Shown here: positions 19,557 through 29,582 of the stretch, in pieces
Layout: each line of letters opens with the position of its first letter
How positions within the stretch are numbered: position 1 is the stretch's first letter
NCBI RefSeq assembly: GCF_014191875.1
Contig: NZ_JACHXD010000006.1
Span: forward strand, 146,955 to 210,954
DNA length: 64,000 nt
Direction of reading: 5' to 3'
Source: Pseudoduganella violacea
Lineage (GTDB): Bacteria > Pseudomonadota > Gammaproteobacteria > Burkholderiales > Burkholderiaceae_D
Notes under the pieces: generated by a model
Told to the model about the DNA's origin: nothing
Database searches by the model: none
What the model saw: the letters and a program-made list of their open reading frames with translations, nothing else
Program-made: the position numbers and the translations under genes

Positions 19557-20645
19557 GTGACGAACATCTACAACTTCTCCGCCGGCCCGGCCGTGCTGCC
19601 GAAGGAAGTGCTGGCGCAGGCCGCCGCCGAAATGCTGGACTGGCATGGCAGCGGCATGTCCGTCATGGAGATGAGCCACCGCGGCCCGGAATTCATCTCG
19701 ATCTACCGCGCCGCCGAGCGCGACCTGCGCGAGCTGCTGGCCGTGCCGGACAATTACCGCGTCCTGTTCATGCAGGGCGGCGGCCTGTCGCAAAACGCCG
19801 TGATCCCGATGAATATGCTGGGCCATCAAGGCCCGGACGCCACCATCGATTTCATCCAGACCGGCTCCTGGTCCAGCAAGTCGATCCAGGAAGCGGGCCG
19901 CTACGCGAAAGTGAACGTGGCCGCTTCGGCCAAGGCGGACGGCTTCACCCACGTGCCGCCGCAGTCGGAATGGCAGCTCACGCCGGACGCCGCCTACCTG
20001 CACATCTGCACCAATGAAACCATCGACGGCGTCGAGTTCAACTTCGTGCCGACGGCGCAGGGCGAGACGCCCATCGTGGCCGATATGTCTTCGCACATCC
20101 TGTCGCGCCCTGTGGACGTCAGCAAATACGGCGTGATCTTCGGCGGCGCGCAAAAGAATATCGGCCCGGCCGGCGTCACCGTCGCCATCGTGCGCGATGA
20201 CCTGATCGGCAAGGCCTTGCCCTTCTGTCCCTCGGCTTTCGACTGGAAGAACGTGGCCGAAAACGAATCCATGTACAACACGCCGCCCACCTACGGCATC
20301 TATATCGCCGGCCTGGTTTTCCAGTGGCTGAAAAAGCAGGGTGGCGTGGCGGCCATGGAACAGCGTAATATGGAGAAAGCGGCGCTGCTGTACGCGGCGC
20401 TGGACGCCGACGATTTCTACCAGAATCGGGTGGCAAAGGAATACCGCTCGCGCATGAACGTGCCGTTCTACCTGCGCGACGAATCTCAGAACGAAGCATT
20501 CCTGGCCGGCGCCAAGGCGCGCGGGCTATTGCAACTGAAGGGCCACAAGTCCGTCGGCGGCATGCGGGCATCGATTTACAACGCGATGCCGATCGAGGGC
20601 GTACAAGCGCTGGTCGATTATCTGAACGAGTTTGCGGGCCGCTGA
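19557..20645 (+). CDS. serC: Phosphoserine aminotransferase
   Basis: PLP enzyme of 362 residues that converts 3-phosphohydroxypyruvate to phosphoserine and also serves pyridoxine synthesis. The N-terminus [16 protein letters not shown], the [13 protein letters not shown] segment and [14 protein letters not shown], which carries the Schiff-base Lys, are diagnostic, and the length is standard. The start is GTG at 19557, preceded by AAGGAG. It is the first gene of the serC-pheA-hisC-tyrA-aroA-cmk-rpsA block. Confidence 0.98.
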   Translation: MTNIYNFSAGPAVLPKEVLAQAAAEMLDWHGSGMSVMEMSHRGPEFISIYRAAERDLRELLAVPDNYRVLFMQGGGLSQNAVIPMNMLGHQGPDATIDFIQTGSWSSKSIQEAGRYAKVNVAASAKADGFTHVPPQSEWQLTPDAAYLHICTNETIDGVEFNFVPTAQGETPIVADMSSHILSRPVDVSKYGVIFGGAQKNIGPAGVTVAIVRDDLIGKALPFCPSAFDWKNVAENESMYNTPPTYGIYIAGLVFQWLKKQGGVAAMEQRNMEKAALLYAALDADDFYQNRVAKEYRSRMNVPFYLRDESQNEAFLAGAKARGLLQLKGHKSVGGMRASIYNAMPIEGVQALVDYLNEFAGR

Positions 20646-20693
20646 AGCGTCCATGGGCGCCGCGCCCGCAGTCCAAACCCTAGTATTCAGACC

Positions 20694-21767
20694 ATGACAG
20701 ACAAATTAAAACCCTTGCGCGAGAAGATCGATGCCATCGATGCGCAAATCCTCGAACTGCTGAACCAGCGCGCCCAGGTGGCGCAGGAAGTCGGCCATGT
20801 GAAGGCCGAAACCATGGCGCCGGTGTTCCGTCCCGAACGCGAAGCCCAGGTGCTGCGCGGCGTGGCCGAACGCAACCCCGGCCCGATGGGCAATGTCGAA
20901 GTGCAGACCATTTTCCGCGAGATCATGTCGGCTTGCCGCGCGCTGGAAAAGCGCGTCACCGTGGCCTATCTCGGCCCGGCCGGCACCTTCAGCGAACAAG
21001 CCGTGTACCAGCAGTTCGGCACCGCGGTCGAAGGCCTGCCTTGCGCCTCCATCGACGAGGTGTTCCGCGCCACCGAGGCCGGCACCGCCGATTTCGGCGT
21101 GGTGCCGGTGGAGAATTCCTCCGAGGGCGCGATCAACCGCACGCTCGACCTGATGCTGCAAACCAGCCTGACCATCAGTGGCGAGGTGGCGATCGCCGTC
21201 CACCACAGCCTGATGACGCGCACCGGCGGCATGGATGGCGTGAGCGTGATCTGCGCCCATTCCCAGGCCCTGGCCCAATGCCAGGTCTGGCTCAACCTGA
21301 ACTATCCGAACATCGAACGCCGCGCCGTCGCCTCGAATGCCGAGGCGGCGCGCATGGCGGGCGAAGACGGGTCGATTGCCGCCATCGCCAGCGAACTGGC
21401 CGGCACGCAATACAAGCTGGGCGTGGTCAAAGGCCATATCCAGGACGACCCGCACAACCGCACCCGCTTCGCCGTGGTCGGCCATCTGCACACCAACCCG
21501 TCCGGGAAGGACCAGACCTCGATCGTGCTGGCCGTCCCGAACAAGGCAGGCGCCGTCTACCAGCTGCTGGCCCACCTGGCGAAGCATGGCGTGTCGATGA
21601 CGCGTTTCGAATCGCGTCCCGCGCGCATGGGCACCTGGGAGTATTATTTTTACGTCGATATTGAAGGCCACGTACATAACCCGTCCGTGAGCAAGGCGTT
21701 GGCTGAACTCAAGGACAACGCTGCCTTCTTCAAAGTGCTGGGCTCCTACCCGACCAGCCTCAACTGA
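20694..21767 (+). CDS. pheA: Bifunctional chorismate mutase / prephenate dehydratase (P-protein)
   Basis: This 357-residue enzyme makes phenylpyruvate from chorismate. An AroQ-type chorismate mutase fills residues 1-90 (LREKIDAIDAQILELLNQRA). The prephenate dehydratase follows (VAYLGPAGTFSEQAV; VPVENSSEGAINRTLD; NRTRFAVVG). The C-terminal ACT domain (VLAVPNKAGAVYQLLAHLAK and FESRP) would bind phenylalanine for feedback inhibition. It lies 48 bp after serC and 18 bp before hisC. Confidence 0.98.
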   Translation: MTDKLKPLREKIDAIDAQILELLNQRAQVAQEVGHVKAETMAPVFRPEREAQVLRGVAERNPGPMGNVEVQTIFREIMSACRALEKRVTVAYLGPAGTFSEQAVYQQFGTAVEGLPCASIDEVFRATEAGTADFGVVPVENSSEGAINRTLDLMLQTSLTISGEVAIAVHHSLMTRTGGMDGVSVICAHSQALAQCQVWLNLNYPNIERRAVASNAEAARMAGEDGSIAAIASELAGTQYKLGVVKGHIQDDPHNRTRFAVVGHLHTNPSGKDQTSIVLAVPNKAGAVYQLLAHLAKHGVSMTRFESRPARMGTWEYYFYVDIEGHVHNPSVSKALAELKDNAAFFKVLGSYPTSLN

Positions 21768-21785
21768 CTTTAAGAGAAGATATCT

Positions 21786-22907
21786 ATGTCCAAGCAATTC
21801 GGTCCTGAATACGTTCGCGCCATCGCCCCCTATCAAGCCGGCAAGCCCATCTCCGAGGTGGCGCGCGAGTTCGGCCTCGACGAGGCCAACATCGTCAAAC
21901 TGGCGTCCAATGAAAATCCTTTCGGCGTGCCGGAATCGGCCAAGCAGGCCATGGCGCAAGCCGCCGCTGAACTGGGCCGCTATCCCGATGCCAACGGCTA
22001 CGAGCTGAAATTGGCCCTGTCCAAGCGCTACGACGTGCCGATGGAGTGGATCACGCTCGGCAACGGCTCCAACGACATCCTGGAAATCGCCGCCCACGCC
22101 TTCGTGGAAGCCGGCCAGTCCATCGTGTATTCGCAGTACTCCTTCGCCGTGTACGCGCTGGCCACCCAGGGCGTCGGCGCGCGCCATATCGCCGTGCCGG
22201 CCAAGGCCCACGGCCACGATCTGGACGCCATGGCTGCCGCCATCCAGGACGATACCCGCCTGGTCTTCATCGCCAATCCGAACAATCCGACCGGCACCTT
22301 CGTCAAGGGCGCCGAGATCGAAGCCTTCCTCAAAAAAGTGCCGTCGCATGTGGTGGTGGTGCTGGACGAGGCCTACAACGAATTCCTGTCCAAGGAAGAC
22401 CAGTACGAATCGGCGGCCTGGGTCAAGCAGTACCCCAACCTGCTGGTGTCGCGCACCTTCTCCAAAGCCTACGGCCTGGCCGGCCTGCGTGTCGGCTTCG
22501 GCCTGGCGCAGCCGGGCATCACCGAGATGATGAACCGCATCCGCCAGCCCTTCAATGTGAACTCCCTGGCCCAGGCCGCGGCCATCGCCGCCCTGAACGA
22601 CAAGGACTTCCTGGACAAGAGCGCGCAGAACAACGCCGCCGGCTACCAGCAGTTCGTGGAAGCCTTCGAGCAAATGGGCCTGGAATACGTGCCGTCGCAC
22701 GGCAACTTCGTGCTGGTCAAGGTCGGCAACGACCTGGCGGCCGGCGCGCGCGTCAACCTGGCGCTGCTGAAGCAGGGCGTGATCGTGCGTCCGGTGGGCA
22801 ACTACGGCCTGCCGGAGTGGCTGCGCGTTTCCATCGGCCTGCCGCAGGAAAACGCGATCCTGATCGCGGCGCTGCAAAAGGCTTTGGCGGGGACCCGTGC
22901 TGAATAA
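21786..22907 (+). CDS. hisC: Histidinol-phosphate aminotransferase (aromatic amino acid context)
   Basis: Class I/II aminotransferase of 373 residues. Family segments are VKLASNENPFGVP, NPNNPTGTF, DEAYNEF and SRTFSKAYGLAGLRVGFG, in which Lys227 should bind PLP. HisC-type enzymes in this operon position (between pheA and tyrA) are thought to act on phenylpyruvate and 4-hydroxyphenylpyruvate as well as imidazole acetol phosphate, so the role here may be tyrosine and phenylalanine synthesis. It overlaps tyrA by 11 bp, indicating translational coupling. Confidence 0.95.
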   Translation: MSKQFGPEYVRAIAPYQAGKPISEVAREFGLDEANIVKLASNENPFGVPESAKQAMAQAAAELGRYPDANGYELKLALSKRYDVPMEWITLGNGSNDILEIAAHAFVEAGQSIVYSQYSFAVYALATQGVGARHIAVPAKAHGHDLDAMAAAIQDDTRLVFIANPNNPTGTFVKGAEIEAFLKKVPSHVVVVLDEAYNEFLSKEDQYESAAWVKQYPNLLVSRTFSKAYGLAGLRVGFGLAQPGITEMMNRIRQPFNVNSLAQAAAIAALNDKDFLDKSAQNNAAGYQQFVEAFEQMGLEYVPSHGNFVLVKVGNDLAAGARVNLALLKQGVIVRPVGNYGLPEWLRVSIGLPQENAILIAALQKALAGTRAE

Positions 22908-23799
22908 AGTTGTTATCTACGGCGTTGGCCTGATCGGCGGCTCGTTCGCGCGCGCCCTGAAAAAGGCCGGCGCCGCGCGGCATATCGTCGGCATGGACCG
23001 CTCCCAGGACGCGCTGCGGCGCGCCTTGGAGCTGGGCATCATTGACGAGGTGGGCGGCGCGCTGCCCGCCGTGCTGTCCGGTGCCGACCTGGTGCTGCTG
23101 GCGGCGCCGGTGGCGCAGACCGAACGCATCCTGGCTTCCATTTTGCCGCATCTGGGGCCGGACACCGTCATCACCGACGCCGGCAGCACCAAGAGCGATG
23201 TGGCGGCCGCCGCGCGCAAGGCATTGACGGACAAAGTCGCCCAGTTCGTGCCGGGCCATCCGATCGCTGGCCGCGAAACCAACGGCCCCGAGGCCGCCAT
23301 CGATGATCTGTACCAGGGCAAGAAAGCCGTGCTCACGCCGCTGCCGGAAAACCCGGCCGCCGCGGTCGAACGCGTGGCCGCCGCCTGGCGCGCCTGCGGC
23401 GCCATCATCCATACCCTGACGCCGGAAGAGCATGACAAGGTGTTCGCCGCCGTCAGCCATCTGCCGCACCTGCTGGCTTATGCCCTGGTGGACGACGTGG
23501 CGCGCAAGCCGCATGCCGATCTGCTGTTCCAGTACGCCGCCAGCGGTTTCCGCGACTTCACCCGCATTGCCGGCAGCTCGCCCGAAATGTGGCGCGACAT
23601 CAGCCTGGCCAATCAGGCCGCGCTGCTGACCGAACTGGATGCCTATCTGGCACAATTGACGCAAATACGCGCCAGTCTCGCCGCCGGCGACGGCGCGGCC
23701 CTCGAAACCACCTACGCCAACGCCCAGCGCGCGCGGCGCCAGTGGATCGAAGCCATTGAAACGGCGGAAACGCCGCAACCGCAAGACCTGGCCGAATGA
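22897..23799 (+). CDS. tyrA: Prephenate dehydrogenase
   Basis: NAD(P)-dependent enzyme of 300 residues that turns prephenate into 4-hydroxyphenylpyruvate. The Rossmann motif is VVIYGVGLIGGSFARAL; later come DAGSTKSDV, PGHPIAGRETNGPEAA, the catalytic-His-containing EEHDKVFAAVSHLPHLLAYA, and GFRDFTRIAGSSPEMW. No chorismate mutase or ACT domain is fused. Translation begins at a GTG inside the end of hisC. Confidence 0.97.
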   Translation: MLNKVVIYGVGLIGGSFARALKKAGAARHIVGMDRSQDALRRALELGIIDEVGGALPAVLSGADLVLLAAPVAQTERILASILPHLGPDTVITDAGSTKSDVAAAARKALTDKVAQFVPGHPIAGRETNGPEAAIDDLYQGKKAVLTPLPENPAAAVERVAAAWRACGAIIHTLTPEEHDKVFAAVSHLPHLLAYALVDDVARKPHADLLFQYAASGFRDFTRIAGSSPEMWRDISLANQAALLTELDAYLAQLTQIRASLAAGDGAALETTYANAQRARRQWIEAIETAETPQPQDLAE

Positions 23800-23826
23800 A
23801 CCGCAACGAATCGAAGGATTGATGGC

Positions 23827-25167
23827 ATGACGCAAACCGCATACCCCGAACACCTCGACCTGAAACCCGTGCCGCGCGTGCAAGGCGTAGTGCGCCTGCC
23901 AGGCTCGAAAAGCATCTCCAACCGCATCCTGCTGCTGGCCGCCCTGGCCGAAGGCGAAACCCGCGTCATCGACTTGCTGGCCTCGGACGATACCCAGGTC
24001 ATGCTGGCGGCCCTGCGCTCGCTCGGCGTGCAATGGCAGGAAGCGGCGGGCGAAGGCGGCTCCACCGTGCACCGCGTGCTGGGCGCTAACGGCAATTTCC
24101 CGAAACGCCAGGCCGATCTCTTCATGGGCAATGCCGGCACCGCCATCCGCCCGCTGACGGCGGCCCTGGCCGTGATCGGCGGCGACTACAAGGTGCATGG
24201 CGTGCCGCGCATGCATGAGCGCCCCATCGGCGATCTGGTCGACGCGCTCAACGCGGTGGGCGCGCATATCGAATACACGGGCAATCCCGGCTATCCGCCG
24301 CTGCACATCCTGAGCGGCGAGTTCAAGACGCGCGAGCTGTCGGTGCGCGGCAATGTCTCCAGCCAGTTCCTGACCGCGCTGCTGATGGCCGCACCGCTGA
24401 TGGCGCGCAGCGAGCCGGTGACGATCAAGGTGCTGGGCGAGCTCATTTCCAAGCCCTATATCGAGATCACCCTGAACCTGATGCGCCGCTTCGGCATGCG
24501 CGTGGAGCAGGATGGCTGGCAAGCGTTCACCATTCCGGCCGGCCAGTGTTACCAGAGCCCCGGCACCATCCACGTCGAAGGCGACGCCTCCTCGGCCTCC
24601 TACTTCATGGCGGCCGGCGCGATCGGCGGCGGTCCGGTGCGGGTGGAAGGCGTGGGCCGCGACAGCATCCAGGGCGATGTGCGCTTCGCCCAGGCCATGG
24701 AACAGATGGGCGCCACCATCACCATGGGCGAGAACTGGATCGAAGCCAGCGCCAGCGCGCCGCTGAAGGCTATCGACGCCGACTTCAACCATATTCCCGA
24801 CGCCGCCATGACCATTGCCGTCGCCGCCCTGTACGCCGAAGGCACCAGCACGCTGCGCAATATCGCCAGCTGGCGCGTCAAGGAAACCGACCGCATCGCC
24901 GCCATGGCCGCCGAGCTGCGCAAGCTGGGCGCCACGGTGGAAGAGGGCGCCGACTACCTGCGCGTGACGCCGCCCGCCGTCTTGAAGGCGGCCGCCATCG
25001 ACACCTATGACGACCACCGCATGGCGATGTGCTTCTCGCTGGCCACGCTGGACGGCGCCGTGCGCCGCGGCGCCGAGCTGCGCATCAACGACCCGAAATG
25101 CGTGGCCAAGACTTTCCCCGAGTATTTCACCGCCTTCGCGGCCATCGCCCGCAAGGATAGCTTCTAA
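23827..25167 (+). CDS. aroA: 3-phosphoshikimate 1-carboxyvinyltransferase (EPSP synthase)
   Basis: This 446-residue enzyme joins shikimate-3-phosphate and phosphoenolpyruvate in the shikimate pathway. Motifs include [61 protein letters not shown] and [13 protein letters not shown]. The GNAGTAIRP segment is of class I type with Thr97- and Pro101-equivalents unchanged, so the enzyme is predicted to be glyphosate-sensitive. It follows tyrA by 27 bp and precedes cmk by 11 bp. Confidence 0.98.
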   Translation: MTQTAYPEHLDLKPVPRVQGVVRLPGSKSISNRILLLAALAEGETRVIDLLASDDTQVMLAALRSLGVQWQEAAGEGGSTVHRVLGANGNFPKRQADLFMGNAGTAIRPLTAALAVIGGDYKVHGVPRMHERPIGDLVDALNAVGAHIEYTGNPGYPPLHILSGEFKTRELSVRGNVSSQFLTALLMAAPLMARSEPVTIKVLGELISKPYIEITLNLMRRFGMRVEQDGWQAFTIPAGQCYQSPGTIHVEGDASSASYFMAAGAIGGGPVRVEGVGRDSIQGDVRFAQAMEQMGATITMGENWIEASASAPLKAIDADFNHIPDAAMTIAVAALYAEGTSTLRNIASWRVKETDRIAAMAAELRKLGATVEEGADYLRVTPPAVLKAAAIDTYDDHRMAMCFSLATLDGAVRRGAELRINDPKCVAKTFPEYFTAFAAIARKDSF

Positions 25168-25178
25168 AAGTTTCACAT

Positions 25179-25847
25179 ATGCCTACATCGCAGATTCCTG
25201 TTATTACCATCGACGGCCCGACCGCCTCCGGCAAGGGCACCGTGGCCCAGCGCGTGGCCGACCAGCTCGGCTACCACCTGCTCGATTCGGGCGCCCTGTA
25301 CCGCCTGACCGCGCTGCAGGCGCTGCGCCGCGGCACTGACCTGGCCGACGAGCATGCGCTGGCCAAGCTGGCCGAACATCTGCACATCAGTTTCACGGGC
25401 GAGGCCATCTTCCTCTCGCACGAAAATGTGACCGACGCCATCCGCGCCGAAGAGGTTGGCAATACGGCATCGAAAATCGCCGCGCTGCCGGCCGTGCGCC
25501 AGGCGCTGTTCGCCCTGCAACTGGGTTTCCGCAAGGCGCCCGGCCTGGTGGCCGACGGCCGCGATATGGGCACGGTGATCTTCCCGCACGCCACCTTGAA
25601 GGTGTTTTTGACCGCGAGTGTGGAAGCGCGCGCCGAGCGCCGCTATAAGCAATTGATTGCGAAGGGAATTCCTGCTAATATGGAAGGTCTCTTGATGGAT
25701 TTGAAAGCGCGCGACGACCGGGATACCCACCGGGCCATCGCGCCGCTGGTCCCCGCAGAGGGGGCGCACGTGCTCGATACCTCGACTATGACGGCTGACG
25801 AAGCCGTGGTTCAGGTGCTGGCCTGGTATGCGGCCATCGGGAAATAA
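25179..25847 (+). CDS. cmk: Cytidylate kinase
   Basis: The 222-residue nucleoside monophosphate kinase phosphorylates CMP and dCMP. The P-loop is [19 protein letters not shown], the CMP-binding region [13 protein letters not shown], then [13 protein letters not shown] and the LID-type RAERRYKQL and [13 protein letters not shown]. It is the last biosynthetic gene before rpsA, a pairing found throughout proteobacteria. Confidence 0.98.
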   Translation: MPTSQIPVITIDGPTASGKGTVAQRVADQLGYHLLDSGALYRLTALQALRRGTDLADEHALAKLAEHLHISFTGEAIFLSHENVTDAIRAEEVGNTASKIAALPAVRQALFALQLGFRKAPGLVADGRDMGTVIFPHATLKVFLTASVEARAERRYKQLIAKGIPANMEGLLMDLKARDDRDTHRAIAPLVPAEGAHVLDTSTMTADEAVVQVLAWYAAIGK

Positions 25848-25947
25848 GTAGTGGTGTGGCGGCAGGCTCTGACTGCCGCTGCGTGTCGTTAACCTAACCC
25901 AGTTGAAGCCGCACCCTGCGGGCCTTACTGGCTAACCTGGAAGTAAT

Positions 25948-27633
25948 ATGTCTAATATGGAAAGTTTCGCAGCCCTCTTCGAAGAGTCCTTGTCCCGTCA
26001 GGATATGCGCTCCGGCGAAGTGATTTCCGCTGAAGTCGTGCGTCTGGACCACAACTTTGTGATCGTCAACGCCGGCCTGAAATCGGAAGCTTTCATCCCT
26101 GTTGAAGAATTCAAGAATGACCAGGGCGAACTGGAAGTCAAAGTTGGTGACTTCGTTTCCGTGGCCATCGAATCGCTGGAAAACGGTTTCGGCGATACCA
26201 TCCTGTCGCGCGACAAAGCCAAGCGTCTGGCTTCGTGGCTGGCACTGGAAAAAGCAATGGAATCCGGCGAAATCGTCGTGGGTACCGTCAATGGTAAAGT
26301 TAAGGGCGGCCTGACCGTTCTGACCAATGGCATCCGCGCTTTCCTGCCAGGTTCGCTGGTGGATACCCGTCCAGTCAAGGACACCACCCCATTCGAAGGC
26401 AAAACCCTCGAATTCAAAGTTATCAAACTGGACCGCAAGCGTAACAACGTCGTTCTGTCCCGCCGCGCCGTGATCGAAGCTTCGATGGGCGAAGAGCGTC
26501 AGAAACTGATGGAAACGCTGAAAGAAGGCACCGTGGTGACCGGCGTGGTGAAAAACATCACCGACTACGGCGCGTTCGTGGATCTGGGCGGCATCGACGG
26601 CCTGCTGCACATCACCGACCTGGCATGGCGTCGTGTGCGTCACCCATCCGAAGTGCTGACCGTGGGTCAGGAAATCACCGCCAAAGTGCTGAAATACGAT
26701 CAAGAGAAGAACCGTGTTTCGCTGGGCGTGAAGCAACTGGGCGACGACCCATGGACCGGTCTGTCCCGTCGCTACCCGCAAGGCACCCGTCTGTTCGGTA
26801 AAGTCACCAACCTGACCGACTACGGCGCGTTCGTGGAAGTGGAACAGGGCATCGAAGGTCTGGTGCACGTGTCCGAAATGGATTGGACCAACAAAAACGT
26901 GGCGCCAAACAAAGTTGTTCAACTGGGCGACGAAGTGGAAGTCATGGTTCTGGAAATCGACGAAGAGCGTCGTCGTATTTCGCTGGGCATGAAACAGTGC
27001 AAAGCCAACCCATGGGATGACTTCGGCATGACCCACAAGAAAGGTGACAAAGTCAAAGGCGCGATCAAATCGATCACCGACTTCGGCGTGTTCATCGGTC
27101 TGGCCGGCAACATCGACGGCCTGGTTCACCTGTCCGACCTGTCCTGGACCGAGTCCGGCGAAGAAGCCGTGCGCAAGTTCAAGAAAGGCGACGAGCTGGA
27201 AGCCGTGGTTCTGGCCATCGACGTCGAGCGCGAGCGCGTTTCCCTGGGCGTGAAGCAGCTGGAAGGCGACCCATTCAACAACTTCGCCGCCATGAACGAC
27301 AAAGGTTCGCTGGTGACCGGCACGGTGAAATCGGTTGAGCCAAAAGGCGCCGTGATCCAGCTGTCCGAAGAAGTTGAAGGCTACCTGCGCGCTTCCGAAA
27401 TCTCCCGCGACCGCGTGGAAGATGCCGGCACCCACCTGAAAGTGGGCGATTCCGTGGAAGCCCTGGTCATCAACATCGACCGCAAAGCACGCAGCATCCA
27501 GCTGTCGATCAAGGCTAAAGACAATGCCGAGACCGCAGAAGCTATGCAGAAGATGGCAGCTGACAGCAGCGCCGCCTCCGGCACCACCAGCCTGGGCGCC
27601 CTGCTGAAAGCCAAGTTCGACAACAAGAACTAA
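25948..27633 (+). CDS. rpsA: 30S ribosomal protein S1
   Basis: The 561-residue protein has six S1 (OB-fold) repeats and draws mRNA onto the 30S subunit. Repeated signatures such as [21 protein letters not shown], trimmed here to [12 protein letters not shown] and [19 protein letters not shown], and the CKANPWDDF and [11 protein letters not shown] linkers are clear. The length matches the six-domain form. Third-position base use is more restricted, with fewer GC-rich synonymous codons, than the flanking genes, as expected for high expression. The 100 bp before it may hold its own promoter or an autoregulatory leader. Confidence 0.98.
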   Translation: MSNMESFAALFEESLSRQDMRSGEVISAEVVRLDHNFVIVNAGLKSEAFIPVEEFKNDQGELEVKVGDFVSVAIESLENGFGDTILSRDKAKRLASWLALEKAMESGEIVVGTVNGKVKGGLTVLTNGIRAFLPGSLVDTRPVKDTTPFEGKTLEFKVIKLDRKRNNVVLSRRAVIEASMGEERQKLMETLKEGTVVTGVVKNITDYGAFVDLGGIDGLLHITDLAWRRVRHPSEVLTVGQEITAKVLKYDQEKNRVSLGVKQLGDDPWTGLSRRYPQGTRLFGKVTNLTDYGAFVEVEQGIEGLVHVSEMDWTNKNVAPNKVVQLGDEVEVMVLEIDEERRRISLGMKQCKANPWDDFGMTHKKGDKVKGAIKSITDFGVFIGLAGNIDGLVHLSDLSWTESGEEAVRKFKKGDELEAVVLAIDVERERVSLGVKQLEGDPFNNFAAMNDKGSLVTGTVKSVEPKGAVIQLSEEVEGYLRASEISRDRVEDAGTHLKVGDSVEALVINIDRKARSIQLSIKAKDNAETAEAMQKMAADSSAASGTTSLGALLKAKFDNKN

Positions 27634-27652
27634 GACTTTCTGCGATTAGTCG

Positions 27653-27958
27653 ATGACCAAGTCCGAATTGATCAACCGCCTGGCTGAGCGTTATTCTCAG
27701 CTGGTGGCCAAAGATGCGGAGTATGCCGTCAAGACCATTCTCGACGCGATGACCGGCGCCCTGGCGAGCGGTCAACGCATCGAGATCCGCGGTTTTGGCA
27801 GCTTTGCTCTGAACAGCCGGCCGCCGCGCATTGGCCGCAATCCGAAGTCCGGCGACAAGGTGATGGTGCCTGAAAAACGGGTGCCCCACTTTAAACCGGG
27901 CAAGCAGTTGCGTGAGCGGGTCGATGCGATGGTCGGGCAGCCGATCATCGAGGACTGA
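27653..27958 (+). CDS. ihfB: Integration host factor subunit beta
   Basis: DNA-bending protein of 101 residues of the HU/IHF fold. The N-terminus is [17 protein letters not shown], and the DNA-contacting arm is [20 protein letters not shown] followed by [13 protein letters not shown]. It pairs with IhfA, not in the window. It lies 19 bp after rpsA, the standard proteobacterial arrangement. Confidence 0.98.
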   Translation: MTKSELINRLAERYSQLVAKDAEYAVKTILDAMTGALASGQRIEIRGFGSFALNSRPPRIGRNPKSGDKVMVPEKRVPHFKPGKQLRERVDAMVGQPIIED

Positions 27959-28013
27959 GTCTCAGGATAGTCGGGGGCGGGCTGCGGCCCGCCCCTTGTT
28001 CGATCTGAAAGAG

Positions 28014-28039
28014 CGGCGTCCGTGGATGCCGTTTTTTTT
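28014..28039 (+). terminator. Intrinsic terminator between ihfB and lapA
   Basis: CGGCGTCC and GGATGCCG form a 7-8 bp stem with one G-U pair and are followed by eight T residues. A second strong GC hairpin, GGGGCGGGC/GCCCGCCCC at 27974-27995, lies just before it. Together they should end or attenuate rpsA-ihfB transcripts before lapA. Confidence 0.75.
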
Positions 28040-28059
28040 ATGGAAGCAGGAAGCTGAAG

Positions 28060-28365
28060 ATGAAAATCTTATCAACGGTATTCGGTGTTGTACTTTTCGT
28101 CCTGTTCTTTGGTTTTGCACTGAAAAACACCCAGGAAGTGGATCTGCACTTCTTCCTCAACTATGAATTGCGCGGCCCCCTGGTGCTGATGCTGCTCGGC
28201 TTCTTTGTGGCCGGCGCGGCCCTCGGCGTGCTCGCCCTGACCCCGACCGTCTTCCGCCACCGGCGCGAAGCGACCAAACAAAAGACCACGATCCAGTCGC
28301 TGCAGTCGTCGGCCCTGCAGGCCGCCACCCCGACCCAGCCGGACAGCGTCAACGTGCAGCAGTAA
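28060..28365 (+). CDS. lapA: Lipopolysaccharide assembly protein A (LapA, DUF1049)
   Basis: Inner-membrane protein of 101 residues with two transmembrane segments (about 4-22 and 40-63) and a short cytoplasmic tail. The LapA pattern is seen in FALKNTQEVDLHFFLNYELR and LVLMLLGFFVAGAALGVLA. In E. coli LapA works with LapB in FtsH-dependent control of LpxC and LPS synthesis. Here it precedes lapB by 33 bp and is preceded by AGGAAGCTGAAG. Confidence 0.92.
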   Translation: MKILSTVFGVVLFVLFFGFALKNTQEVDLHFFLNYELRGPLVLMLLGFFVAGAALGVLALTPTVFRHRREATKQKTTIQSLQSSALQAATPTQPDSVNVQQ

Positions 28366-28398
28366 TGCCGCCTCTCTCCCTCTAAGCATAAGTACTCC

Positions 28399-29574
28399 AT
28401 GGATTTTGAACTCTGGTGGTTACTGGGCATTCCGGCCTTCTTCGCGCTGGGCTGGATCGCCGCGCGCGTCGACATCCGGCAGCTGGTGTCCGAGTCGCGC
28501 ACCCTGCCGCGCGGCTATTTCAAGGGCCTCAATCATCTGCTCAACGAGCAGCCGGACAAGGCCATCGATTCCTTCATCGAAATCGTCAAGCTCGACCCGG
28601 AAACGGTGGAGCTGCATTTCGCGCTCGGCAATCTGTTCCGCCGCCGCGGCGAAACCGAGCGCGCCATCCGCGTCCACCAGAACCTGCTGGCCCGTCCGGA
28701 CCTGCCGGCCGAGGAGCGCGCCCACGCCGAATATGAGCTGGGCCAGGATTACCTGAAAGCCGGCCTGCTGGACCGCGCCGAGGAAACCTATAAGCGCCTG
28801 ATTGGCAGCTCCTACGAAGTACAGGCGCGGCGCGCCCTGCTGGAGATTTTCCAGCGCGAGAAGGAGTGGGAGCGCGCCATCGAAGCGGCCGTCGCCCTGC
28901 AGGAAGCCGGCGCCGGCAACCGCCAGAAGGAAATCTCGCAGTTCTATTGCGAACTGGCGCAGGACGCGCTGGTGCGCATGCATCCGGAAGACGCCATGCC
29001 GCTGCTGGACAAGGCGGTGCAGGCCGACCGCAGCAGCGTGCGCGCCACCATCCTGGTCGGCGATGTGCAGCTGGCGCAGGGCGATGTGGCAGGCGCGCTG
29101 GCCACCTGGCGCCGCGTCGAGCACCAGAGCGTGCCGCATACGGCCCTGCTGGCGCAGCGCCTGATGGACGGCTACCGCAAGCTGGGCAAGGCCGAGGAAG
29201 GCGTCAGCCTGCTCAAATCCTATCTGGAACAGGCCTCTTCGATCGACCTGCTGGAGGTGGTGTTCAAGGCCGTTATCGAACTCGATGGCGTGGAAGCGGC
29301 CAAGCAACTGGTGGTCGATGAGCTGCGCCGCACGCCGACCCTGCTCGGCCTCGACAAGCTGCTGGAAGCGCGCATGATGGATGCGCCGGCCGGCGTGGTG
29401 TCCGAACTGTCCCTGGTGCAGAACCTGGTGCACAGCTACACCACGCGCCTGGCGCGCTACCAGTGCGGCCACTGCGGCTTCAAGGCGCGCCAGTTCTACT
29501 GGCATTGCCCGGGATGCAGCCGCTGGGATTCCTACCCGCCGCGCCGCAGCGAAGAATTGAACGTAATGAACTGA
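28399..29574 (+). CDS. lapB: Lipopolysaccharide assembly protein B (LapB)
   Basis: The 391-residue protein has an N-terminal membrane anchor (about 4-20), tetratricopeptide repeats through the middle (for example DKAIDSFIEIVKLDPE and ERAIRVHQNLL), and a C-terminal rubredoxin-like metal knuckle, YQCGHCGFKARQFYWHCPGC. LapB couples LPS synthesis to export and regulates LpxC stability through FtsH. Family length and both ends are complete. It is followed 8 bp later by the heptose kinase, another LPS gene. Confidence 0.96.
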   Translation: MDFELWWLLGIPAFFALGWIAARVDIRQLVSESRTLPRGYFKGLNHLLNEQPDKAIDSFIEIVKLDPETVELHFALGNLFRRRGETERAIRVHQNLLARPDLPAEERAHAEYELGQDYLKAGLLDRAEETYKRLIGSSYEVQARRALLEIFQREKEWERAIEAAVALQEAGAGNRQKEISQFYCELAQDALVRMHPEDAMPLLDKAVQADRSSVRATILVGDVQLAQGDVAGALATWRRVEHQSVPHTALLAQRLMDGYRKLGKAEEGVSLLKSYLEQASSIDLLEVVFKAVIELDGVEAAKQLVVDELRRTPTLLGLDKLLEARMMDAPAGVVSELSLVQNLVHSYTTRLARYQCGHCGFKARQFYWHCPGCSRWDSYPPRRSEELNVMN

Positions 29575-29582
29575 GGCTTATC

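Noticed and set aside
22753..25176. 807-codon open frame antisense to tyrA and aroA
   Set aside because: Shadow of high third-position GC; product has no recognisable domain, and the sense genes are certain.
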